Assembly (NCBI GenBank): GCA_903857685.1
Contig: CAIOFO010000015.1
Span: forward strand, 1 to 40,543
Direction: 5' to 3'
DNA length: 40,543 nucleotides
Origin: an uncultured Alphaproteobacteria bacterium
GTDB lineage: Bacteria > Pseudomonadota > Alphaproteobacteria > Micropepsales > Micropepsaceae
Shown here: positions 16,772-24,041 of the stretch, one piece after another
How positions within the stretch are numbered: position 1 is the first letter of the stretch
Layout of the letters: each line of letters starts with the position of its first letter
Program-made: the position numbers and the translations under genes
The notes under the pieces: generated by a model
The model's input: the letters and a program-made list of their open reading frames with translations, nothing else
Databases searched by the model: none
Told to the model about the DNA's origin: nothing

Positions 16772-17284
16772 CTATTGCACCTGGAGGTCCTGGAAATCGT
16801 CATGGCGCCGCCAGGGGCCGGCATAGCTATCAATGGTTCGGCGCCGCCGGTCGGGACCGAAATAGGATTCGCAGCGCACAAAGGCGCGCGGCCGCTCGAC
16901 GATCTCGGCGATGCGGGAAAACAGGCTGTGGGCGGTAATCGGCTTGACCAGGAATTCGGTGACGCCGGCATCGCGCGCCGCCTCTACCTGGTGCTTTTCG
17001 GTGTGGCCGGTGATCATGATGATCGGGACAAAGGGGTTGGGGCTGTTGCCGGCGGTGCGCACGGTGCGGCTGAATTCCAGGCCGTCCATCGGCTTCATCG
17101 CTAGGTCGCTGAGCACCAGGTCGCATTTTTTTTCGCGCAGCACCGTCAGCGCGGTGCCGCCGTTATTGGCTTCGGAGATTTCGCGGATGCCGGCGGAATT
17201 CAGCAGTGCGCGCAGCAGCGAGCGCATATGCTGATTGTCCTCGACAATCAGGATCTTCAGATGCTCCAGCGCCGACCCAGACAT
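16772..17284 (-). CDS. CheY-like response regulator with arginine-rich C-terminal tail
   Basis: The 170-residue product has a complete receiver domain. It contains the acidic pair in ILIVEDNQH, a phosphorylatable aspartate in DLVLSDLAM (about D59), a threonine in IIMITGH and a lysine in FLVKPI. There is no DNA-binding domain. Residues from about 135 read FVRCESYFGPDRRRRTIDS, followed by a tail with another RR pair. This F-V-R-x-x-x-Y-F-G-P-D-R-R-R tail recurs in alphaproteobacterial regulators. Arginine-rich CheY-like proteins of Caulobacter (Cle) bind cyclic di-GMP and act on the flagellar motor; a similar role here is inference, supported by hpt and motA downstream. The start has GAGGG only three bases upstream, a short spacing. 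Confidence 0.88.
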   Translation of the reverse strand: MSGSALEHLKILIVEDNQHMRSLLRALLNSAGIREISEANNGGTALTVLREKKCDLVLSDLAMKPMDGLEFSRTVRTAGNSPNPFVPIIMITGHTEKHQVEAARDAGVTEFLVKPITAHSLFSRIAEIVERPRAFVRCESYFGPDRRRRTIDSYAGPWRRHDDFQDLQVQ

Positions 17285-17389
17285 ACGCCCTCAACACACT
17301 GCGCCGGTGGCCCCGGCCCACGAAATTTTCTGGTCGCGCGAACGCACGCGCAAATCATAAAATTGCTACCTGAGGTTACATACGGTTGG

Positions 17390-17404
17390 TTAGCATTCGG
17401 TTAC
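17390..17404. promoter_or_regulatory. Weak CtrA-like box upstream of the response regulator-hpt-motA operon
   Basis: TTAG-N7-TTAC on the plus strand reads GTAACC-N5-CTAACC toward the operon, an imperfect CtrA-type direct repeat with an 11-base period (6 of 8 core bases). It overlaps the inverted repeat GCATTCGG/CCGAATGC (17393-17400 and 17426-17433), which itself spans the FlbD-like element. Confidence 0.3.
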
Positions 17405-17414
17405 AAATGGCCAT

Positions 17415-17428
17415 GGCAAACATTGCCG
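17415..17428. promoter_or_regulatory. Candidate FlbD operator upstream of the motA operon
   Basis: GGCAAACATTGCCG is identical to the element in the fliF promoter region (4625-4638). It lies about 131-144 bases upstream of the response regulator start and about 60 bases upstream of the divergent acetyltransferase. No sigma-54 promoter was found in this gap, so if it binds FlbD the effect could be repression, as proposed for fliF. Confidence 0.45.
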
Positions 17429-17489
17429 AATGCGGTGAAAGCCCGCCAAACGCCTTGTTTTTGGCCGCCGGTCCCGCTACGGCCAGCCC

Positions 17490-18044
17490 ATGAATGACGC
17501 GCACCCCGCCCAAAGCTGGCAGGTCCGGCCCGAAGGCCCGGACGATGCCGCCGGCGTGGAAGCCCTGAACCGCTCCGCCTTCGGTCCCGGCCGTTTCGCC
17601 AAATCGGCCTATCGCCTGCGCGAAGGCGTGGCGCCGGCGCCCGGCCTTTCCTTTGTCGCGATGGAAGATGGCGTGCTGCGCGGTTCGGTGCGGTTCTGGC
17701 CGATCCGCGTCGGCGGTCACGAAGCACTGCTGCTCGGCCCGCTGGCGGTGGAAATGGCGCAGCGCAACCGCGGCCTGGGCATCGCCCTGATGCAGGCGGG
17801 AATCGAGGCGGCGCACCAGGGGCCCTGGGGCGCCATCCTATTGGTCGGCGACGAGCCCTATTACGCCAGGGTGGGATTTTCGCGCCTGCCGCCGGGGCGG
17901 GTGAAGTTTCCCGGGCCGGTGGACCAGAACCGCATTCTGGGCCTGTCGCTGAAAGCGGGCGGGCTACTCAATCTGTCGGGGCAGATAAGGCGCGCGCATA
18001 TTGATGATGCTGTATGTGCCGACGGAGCCGGACTCGGTTCATAG
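17490..18044 (+). CDS. GNAT-family N-acetyltransferase
   Basis: Acyl-CoA-dependent acetyltransferase of unknown substrate, resembling the YhbS group. The 184-residue product has the GNAT core. Strand 4 and motif A appear as LLLGPLAVEMAQRNRGLGIA around residues 77-96, where QRNRGLG fits the acetyl-CoA pyrophosphate loop Q/R-x-x-G-x-G/A. Motif B follows with AILLVGDEPYYARVGFSRL. The N-terminus (VRPEGPDDAAGVEALNRSAF) is typical of the family. It is divergent from the motility operon and converges on the vWA gene across the second hairpin array. Confidence 0.85.
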   Translation: MNDAHPAQSWQVRPEGPDDAAGVEALNRSAFGPGRFAKSAYRLREGVAPAPGLSFVAMEDGVLRGSVRFWPIRVGGHEALLLGPLAVEMAQRNRGLGIALMQAGIEAAHQGPWGAILLVGDEPYYARVGFSRLPPGRVKFPGPVDQNRILGLSLKAGGLLNLSGQIRRAHIDDAVCADGAGLGS

Positions 18045-18314
18045 GTCCTCATCCTGAGCCTGTCGAAGGATGAAGGCGTCTCCGCTCGCTTCACCGCGTC
18101 CGGCCGCTCGCCTAGCTTTTCTTAACGAGCGATAGCGCGTTTAGAAAAACTGGCCCCATGGCCTAGCGACAGCGTAGTGGCCATGAGCGAAGCGAGTGAG
18201 GCGCCCAAGCTCGCGGCGCGCTGGCGGTCCGGCCCCTCGCTTGTGCTCGGGGCGCGCTATGGCTCTCGCATGTCCGTCAGGACATGCTCGCGCACCACTT
18301 TGCGGTGCGCCGCC
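18045..18314. repeat. Second hairpin array, with a REP-like element, in a convergent gap
   Basis: No gene is seen. 18049-18074 is a TCATCCTGAGCCTGTCGA plus AGGATGA element, a palindromic repeat that is common in alphaproteobacterial intergenic DNA. It is followed by hairpins at 18117-18148 (TTTTCTTAACG/CGTTTAGAAAA, one mismatch, loop AGCGATAGCG), 18157-18185 (CATGGCC/GGCCATG, inner TAGCGACAGCGTA), 18268-18287 (GCATGTCC/GGACATGC) and 18290-18310 (GCGCACC/GGTGCGC). The 12-mer at 18202-18213 is shared with the array at 14984-15265. The last hairpin sits four bases from the stop of the vWA gene and may terminate it. Confidence 0.72.
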
Positions 18315-20378
18315 TTAGCGCCCCTCCATCCTCCAGGCAAGGAGCAGCGATCCCACGATCAGCAGAAGCGCTGCCCAGGCCGGCAGCAAAGGCTGCTGCG
18401 TCAGCGACGTGACGCGATAGGCGCCGTTGCGGCGCAGCCCGATCCAGTCCGAACCGCTGGCGCTTTGTCCCGGCACCACGCGCCGCACTCCCGGAATGCC
18501 GTCGGCCAGCCAATGCACGCCGCCGCCATGGGCCTGCGCATCCGGCTTTAATATCTCCTCGGTGGCGCGCATATCGGCCACTTCCTTCGGGTTCAGCGGC
18601 CCCGCCGCCGTGACGGTGGAAAGCGTGCCGTCGCTGATGCGGTAGAGGCCCAGCTCGCTCACCTTGGTCGCGGCGCGCCAGATGCCGGGACCGGCTTTCT
18701 CCATTGTCAGCGTCATGGTCTTGCCCGACGGCATGGTCAGCGTCACCGGCGCCGCGCTCTGCGCCATGCTGCGGCGGGTGACAACGATTTCGCCCTCCGT
18801 CACCGTGGCCGACAGGCTTTCGGCTTCCAGTTCCGGCTCCTTCATCAGCCAATGCGCCAGGCGGCGCAGCAATTCCGCCTGCGGCCCGCCGCCTTCAAAA
18901 CCGCGCGCCCACAGCCAGGCCTGGTCGGAGAGCAATTCCGCCACCCGGCCTTTCTTGACATTGTCCAGCACCAGCAGCGGCTTGCCGCCCGGTCCGCTCA
19001 TCACCGTCTGTCCCGACACCGGCACCGCGCCGATCAGGCGGAACCAGCGGCCCCAGCTGGCCGCAACATTGTCGCCATTGCTTTGCGGCAGGTCGCGCGT
19101 CACCGGATGGGCCTGGCCCAGGGTGGTGACCTGCGGCTTGAAGCCTTGCGTCACGATCTCGCCGGTCGGCTGGGCGGGCAGAACTCCCGCCAGCGGCGTG
19201 CGATAGGTGCTGGTGGGACCGGCAAATTCCGGACCCGACGACAGCAGCAGCGCGCCGCCCTGCTCGACATATTGGGCGATATTCTCGAAATAGATCATCG
19301 GCAGGATGCCCTGCTCGCCATAGCGGTCGAAGATCACCAGGTCGAAGCTGCTCAGCTTGTCGCTGAACAATTCGCGGGTGGGAAAGGCGATCAGCGACAA
19401 TTCGTCGATCGGGGTGCCGTCCTGCTTCTCGGGCGGCCGCAATATCGTGAAATGCACCAGATCCACCGACGGATCGGCCTTGAGCAGGTTGCGCCACACC
19501 CGCTCGCCGGCATGCGGCTGGCCGGAAATCAGCAGCACCCGCAGGCGGTCGCGCACGCCCGACACCGTCACCACGGCGCGGTTGTTCTGCAGCGTCAATT
19601 CCGCCGGGCCGGCGGCGGCGGCCAGCTCGACGATATTCTCGCCTTCATGCGTCACCGGCACGGCGATGCTGGTGTCCTTGCCGATGGGGATGGAGCGGCT
19701 GCCCAGCGCATGCCCGTCCACCGACAGGCTGACATCGGCGACGGCACCGCTTTCATCGCCGCCGAAATCATCCACCCGCACCACCATCTGCGCCGCCTGG
19801 CCGACAATGGCGAAGCGCGCGGCATTGACGATGCTGAGCTTGCGGTCGCGCTCGCCGCGCTGTCCCGCGATCACCACATGCAGCGGCGCCTTCAGGCCCA
19901 TCTGCTCCGGCGGCGGCGCGTCATGCACCTCGCCATCGGTGATCAGGATGGCCCCGGCAATGCGCGCCGGCGGCACATCGGCCAGCGCCGCATTCAGCGC
20001 CGCGAAAGCCTCCGTGCCGTTATTCTCGCCGCTGGTGGTGGTGGTGATCTCCGCCTGGCGGACAATGAGGTCGGGCTGGCCCGCAAGCTCTTTGCGAATT
20101 TGCGCCAGCGCCTTTTCCGACTGGGGCAGGCGGTCGCCGATGCCCATGCTCTGGGACCGGTCCATCACCACCGCCACCACATCGGGCAGCGGCACATGGT
20201 TTTCATGCACCAGCATCGGCCCCGCCAGCGCGAAGAGCAGGATGGCGAAGGCCAGGCCGCGCGCCCAGGCGCCCCGCGCGCCGGCATAAAGGGCATAGGC
20301 CGTCAGTCCCAGCGCGGCCAGCGCCAGGATGGCGATCAGCACCAGCGGCACATGCGGATCGAAGGCCAATCTTGTCAT
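18315..20378 (-). CDS. vWA-domain membrane protein of the MoxR/DUF4159 cluster
   Basis: Function not established. The 687-residue product has two N-terminal membrane segments (about 12-35 and 42-60), then a von Willebrand A domain. That domain has an intact metal site, DRSQS in VVAVVMDRSQSMGIG near residue 73, and ITDGEVHD later. A glutamine-amidotransferase-like region follows (about 270-460, including LRVLLISGQPHAGERVWRN and YVEQGGALLLSSGPEFAGP), and one C-terminal membrane segment ends LLLAWRMEGR. The start MTRLAFDP at 20378 lies 13 bases after the previous stop; an in-frame ATG 17 codons upstream would overlap that gene and add non-conserved residues. Last gene of MoxR-DUF58-DUF4159-vWA. 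Confidence 0.8.
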   Translation of the reverse strand: MTRLAFDPHVPLVLIAILALAALGLTAYALYAGARGAWARGLAFAILLFALAGPMLVHENHVPLPDVVAVVMDRSQSMGIGDRLPQSEKALAQIRKELAGQPDLIVRQAEITTTTSGENNGTEAFAALNAALADVPPARIAGAILITDGEVHDAPPPEQMGLKAPLHVVIAGQRGERDRKLSIVNAARFAIVGQAAQMVVRVDDFGGDESGAVADVSLSVDGHALGSRSIPIGKDTSIAVPVTHEGENIVELAAAAGPAELTLQNNRAVVTVSGVRDRLRVLLISGQPHAGERVWRNLLKADPSVDLVHFTILRPPEKQDGTPIDELSLIAFPTRELFSDKLSSFDLVIFDRYGEQGILPMIYFENIAQYVEQGGALLLSSGPEFAGPTSTYRTPLAGVLPAQPTGEIVTQGFKPQVTTLGQAHPVTRDLPQSNGDNVAASWGRWFRLIGAVPVSGQTVMSGPGGKPLLVLDNVKKGRVAELLSDQAWLWARGFEGGGPQAELLRRLAHWLMKEPELEAESLSATVTEGEIVVTRRSMAQSAAPVTLTMPSGKTMTLTMEKAGPGIWRAATKVSELGLYRISDGTLSTVTAAGPLNPKEVADMRATEEILKPDAQAHGGGVHWLADGIPGVRRVVPGQSASGSDWIGLRRNGAYRVTSLTQQPLLPAWAALLLIVGSLLLAWRMEGR

Positions 20379-20391
20379 GACGTATGCCGGG

Positions 20392-23118
20392 TCATCTGTG
20401 GCCCAGCCTCTCCAGCAGCGCCGGGGCATGCACCTGGTCGGTCTTGTAATTGCCGGTCAGGGCATACATCACCAGGTTGATGCCGAAGCGCAGCGCCATT
20501 TCGCGCTGGGCATCGCCGCCCGGCACCGGCTCGGTCAGCGGCCTGCCATCGCCGTCCACCGCCCAGGCGGCGGCCCAGTCATTGCCGCCGATCAGCACCG
20601 GCGAAACGCCGTCGCCGCCCCGCGCCGGACCGTTCTCGCCATTCTTGGTTTCGGGCGGCAGCGCCTCGATCCACAATTGCCCGCCGTCCCAGCGGCCGGG
20701 AAAGTCGCGCAGGATATAAAAGGATTTTGTCAGCACATGATCGGCGGGCACCGGCTCCAGCCGCGGCATGTCCAGCCCGGCGGTGAGGCGGCGCAGGGTC
20801 TGCTGGCCCGGATTGCTGTCGCCGCGCACCGCCCCCAGCGTGAGGTCGCGCGTGTCGAACAGGATGGTGCCGCCCAGCCGCATATAGTCGGCGATTTTCG
20901 ACAGCGCCGCCGGGGTGAGATTTTTCTCGCGCGGGTCCATCGGCCAATAGAGCAGCGGATAGAAGGAAAGATCGTCGCGCGCCAGGTCCACGCCCACCGG
21001 GTCCACCGGCTCGTAGGAGGTGCGCTGGCGCAGGGCATAGCCCAGGCCGGTCAGCCCCGCCTTGCTCATCGCATCCACATCGGGCAGGCCGGTCACGACA
21101 TAGGCCAGCCGCGTGTCCAGCGCCGCCTGCATGTTCATCGCCTCGTCGGCATGAACCGGCCGCGCCAGCAGCAGCAGCAACAGCGCCGCGCCGGCCGGAC
21201 GCAGGTTGGAAATATAGCCGCGCAGCCACAGCGCGATGAAGGCGTCCAGGCACAGCAGCGCCGCGCCCAGCGCCAGCAGCCAGGGCTCCAGCGCCAAGGT
21301 ATGGACTTCGCCGTAATTGAACTGGCCGGACAAGGTCAGCGGCAGCAGCGTGTCATGCGCGGTCAGCGTGTTCAGCGCATTCTCCACCCCCTTGGCGCCG
21401 TAAAGGCCGGGCGGGTGCCTGGCCGAGACTTCGGTGCGGGCGAAATCCTTGGCCGGGATGGGAAGCAGTTCGGCGGGCGCGGGAATGGTGCGGCCCATGC
21501 CGTCCAGCACGCTTTCCGGCGCCAGGCTGGAAAGCTGCGCCAGTTCGGCCGCCGGCGTACCGGCCGACAGCGCCAATATGCGCTTGAGCATGTCCACATA
21601 AAGTCCCGACAGCGGCAGCGACGACCAGGCCGGGCTGGCAGTGACATGGAACAGCACGATCCAGCCCTGGCCTTGCTGCCGGGCCGTCACCAGCGGCGTG
21701 CCGTCGGCCAGCCGCGCCCAGCTGCGATCCGACAGGGCGGCGCTGGGTTCGGCGAGAATTTGCTGCGACACCGTCACTTCATCGGGCGCGACCAGGCCGT
21801 TGAACGGACTGGCGGCGGGAAAGGGCGCCAGCTTCTGCGGCCTGTCCCAGGACATGGCGCTGCCCAGGAAGCGCCCGCCCACCCGCAGCGGCACCGGCAC
21901 AAGCGCATCTGCGCCGCCGGTCATGCGCGGCCCCGCGAAGCGCACCAGCACGCCGCCGTTTGAGACGAATTTGTTCACCGCGTCGGCGTCACTGCCGCCG
22001 ATCTTTCCGATATCGGCCAGCAGCAGCACCGAGACATGGCGCGCGATCAGCTCGGAAATTGTGCCGGTCTGCGCTTCGGCAAACGGCGCCAGCGCCCGCT
22101 GCAGGTAATAGACGTCGGACAGAAGCGGCTGCTCATTCTCGGCGGTCGCAGCCGAGACGATGCCCGCCTTGCGTTCCACCCCGCCCGAATCCAGCAGCTG
22201 CACCGCCCCGGCGCTGTCCTCGCCGCGGATTTCCAGCCGCGCCGTCTGGTTGCGGATCTCCAGCGGCATCGCAACATGGCCCTGGCCGCGCGTCTCGCCG
22301 GGTTTGAAGATCAGCGCCGCGTCGCCCAGGGTTTCGCCATTGCGGCCGATGGCGGCGGCGATGGCTTCGCGCGCGCCGCCGACCGCCGCCCGCACCGCCG
22401 TCAGTTGAAAGCCGGTGCCGTCGCGCACCGGCGGCAGCAGGCCCAGCGCGCTGATCTGCGGCGCGAAAATCCGCACGCTGCCGATGCGCGCCAGGGCAGC
22501 CTGGAATTTTGCGCCGCTGCCGTCATCAATGCCGTCGCTCAGCCAGAAAATCTGCGGCGGCGCCGAAAAATGCGTCCGCGCCAGGCTGGCCGCCGCCGCC
22601 ATGCGGTCGCCGGGCCAGGACATGGGCTGCAGTTCCCGCACCTGCCGCGCGGCGGCGCCGGCATCCAGCAGCGTGACGGGCGCGTCGGTCGCGATCGGCA
22701 CGATGGCCACCGGCCTTGTCCCCGCGCCGCGCAGCAGGTCGGCGATCACGTTCTGGCGATCTTCCCAGCCCTTGGCCGCGGTCCAGCCATTGTCGATCAC
22801 CAGCACCAGCGGACCGTCGCCCGCCACTTGCGGCGCGCGGCCCAGCAGCGGATCGGACAATGCCGTGATCAGCAGCGCCGCCGCCAGCAGCCGCAGCAGC
22901 AGCAGCCACCAGGGCGTATGCGCGGGCGTCTGTTCCTCGTTGCGCAATCCCAGTAGCAGGCGCAGCGGCGGAAAGGCGATCCGGCGCGGTTGCGGCGGTG
23001 TGACTTTCAGCAGCCACCACAACACCGGCAGCACGGCCAGGCCGGCCGCGACCCAGGGCGCGCCGAAACTCAATTGTGAGAAAAGCGAAAGCAAGTCAGG
23101 CCATGCCGATCGCGGCAT
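20392..23118 (-). CDS. BatA/DUF4159 double-domain membrane protein
   Basis: The 908-residue product has a BatA-type N-terminus with two membrane segments (about 18-38 and 62-82, with VLWWLLKVTPPQPRRIAFPP). Next comes a vWA-like region whose metal motif is degenerate (VIDNGWTAAKG instead of DxSxS). Near residues 620-680 there are two more hydrophobic stretches, the second ending LLLLARPVHA like a signal peptide. The DUF4159 domain (about 680-905) has LSFYPLLYWPMDPREKNLTP and YMRLGGTILFDTRD. The ATG overlaps the DUF58 gene by 23 bases. Many relatives start at the equivalent of the TTG at 23094 (LLSLFSQLSFGAPW), so the start is open. Confidence 0.85.
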   Translation of the reverse strand: MPRSAWPDLLSLFSQLSFGAPWVAAGLAVLPVLWWLLKVTPPQPRRIAFPPLRLLLGLRNEEQTPAHTPWWLLLLRLLAAALLITALSDPLLGRAPQVAGDGPLVLVIDNGWTAAKGWEDRQNVIADLLRGAGTRPVAIVPIATDAPVTLLDAGAAARQVRELQPMSWPGDRMAAAASLARTHFSAPPQIFWLSDGIDDGSGAKFQAALARIGSVRIFAPQISALGLLPPVRDGTGFQLTAVRAAVGGAREAIAAAIGRNGETLGDAALIFKPGETRGQGHVAMPLEIRNQTARLEIRGEDSAGAVQLLDSGGVERKAGIVSAATAENEQPLLSDVYYLQRALAPFAEAQTGTISELIARHVSVLLLADIGKIGGSDADAVNKFVSNGGVLVRFAGPRMTGGADALVPVPLRVGGRFLGSAMSWDRPQKLAPFPAASPFNGLVAPDEVTVSQQILAEPSAALSDRSWARLADGTPLVTARQQGQGWIVLFHVTASPAWSSLPLSGLYVDMLKRILALSAGTPAAELAQLSSLAPESVLDGMGRTIPAPAELLPIPAKDFARTEVSARHPPGLYGAKGVENALNTLTAHDTLLPLTLSGQFNYGEVHTLALEPWLLALGAALLCLDAFIALWLRGYISNLRPAGAALLLLLLARPVHADEAMNMQAALDTRLAYVVTGLPDVDAMSKAGLTGLGYALRQRTSYEPVDPVGVDLARDDLSFYPLLYWPMDPREKNLTPAALSKIADYMRLGGTILFDTRDLTLGAVRGDSNPGQQTLRRLTAGLDMPRLEPVPADHVLTKSFYILRDFPGRWDGGQLWIEALPPETKNGENGPARGGDGVSPVLIGGNDWAAAWAVDGDGRPLTEPVPGGDAQREMALRFGINLVMYALTGNYKTDQVHAPALLERLGHR

Positions 23119-23950
23119 GCAGCGCGATCAGGGCGTGCAGCGGTGCGTGATCGGTGCGGTGGGTGGTGCAGGTCCAGCCCAGCCGCATCGCCGCATGCGC
23201 CAGCGCCTCGCCATGGGCGCGGAAGCGGGCGCGATAGGCATCGCCCACGCTTTCCGCCCGGCCGAACAGCGCGGTATCGTGGCCGCGCATCGATTCAAAC
23301 CGCGCCCGTCCGTGATAGGGAAAATCCTCTTCCGCCGGATCGACAATGCGCACCAGATGGCCGCTGATCCCGGCGCGCGCCAGGCCGCGCAAGGTCTCGA
23401 TCGCGCCTTCCTCCAGGAAATCGCCCAGCCAGACCATGGTGGCGCCGCGGGTGATCGCGCTATCGGGCGGCATCGCCTCGGCGCGCTTCTTGCTGTCCAG
23501 AAGACTATGGGCGATGCGGATCAGCGCCAGGCGCGAGGCGGCAGGCCGCTCGCCGCCGCCCAGAAAACCGACGCGCTCGCCGCCGCGCACCAGGAGCGAT
23601 GCCAGCCCCAGCAGCAACAACTCGGCGCGCTCGCGCTTGCTGACCTCGCCGGAAGTAAAATCCATGCCCGGGCCGCCATCGCGCCACAGCCACACCGTCT
23701 GCGCCGATTCCCATTCGCGCTCGCGCACGAAGAGATGCTGCGACTTGGCGGACTGGCGCCAGTCGATGCGCGCGGCGTCTTCGTTCTGATAGCGCCGGAA
23801 TTGCCAGAAATTTTCGCCGATGCCGGCGCGGCGGCGGCCGTGCACGCCCAGGCTGATCGAGGCGGCCAGGCGATCGGCCGCCACCATCAGCGGCGGCAGC
23901 CCGGCGCCCAGGCCGTCCGCTTCATGCTGCAGCGGTGAAAATCCCGTCAT
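23096..23950 (-). CDS. DUF58 family protein
   Basis: Cytoplasmic DUF58 proteins are usually encoded next to MoxR ATPases and BatA-like membrane proteins, and are thought to work with them in protein assembly or maturation. The 284-residue product carries the family signature around residues 50-70: FWQFRRYQNEDAARIDWRQS followed by AKSQHLFVRE. The C-terminal half is a vWA-like fold with MVWLGDFLEEGAIETLRGL. It ends overlapping the DUF4159 gene and lies 91 bases after the MoxR gene; that spacer shows nothing notable. Confidence 0.9.
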   Translation of the reverse strand: MTGFSPLQHEADGLGAGLPPLMVAADRLAASISLGVHGRRRAGIGENFWQFRRYQNEDAARIDWRQSAKSQHLFVREREWESAQTVWLWRDGGPGMDFTSGEVSKRERAELLLLGLASLLVRGGERVGFLGGGERPAASRLALIRIAHSLLDSKKRAEAMPPDSAITRGATMVWLGDFLEEGAIETLRGLARAGISGHLVRIVDPAEEDFPYHGRARFESMRGHDTALFGRAESVGDAYRARFRAHGEALAHAAMRLGWTCTTHRTDHAPLHALIALHAAIGMA

Positions 23951-24041
23951 TCAAACACCCAAGAAGTGTCGGCCCGGAAAAGTGTGGCGGCGGCTCGGAA
24001 ACACAATGACGTCCGCGGTTTTCCGAAAGGCCGCACGACCG

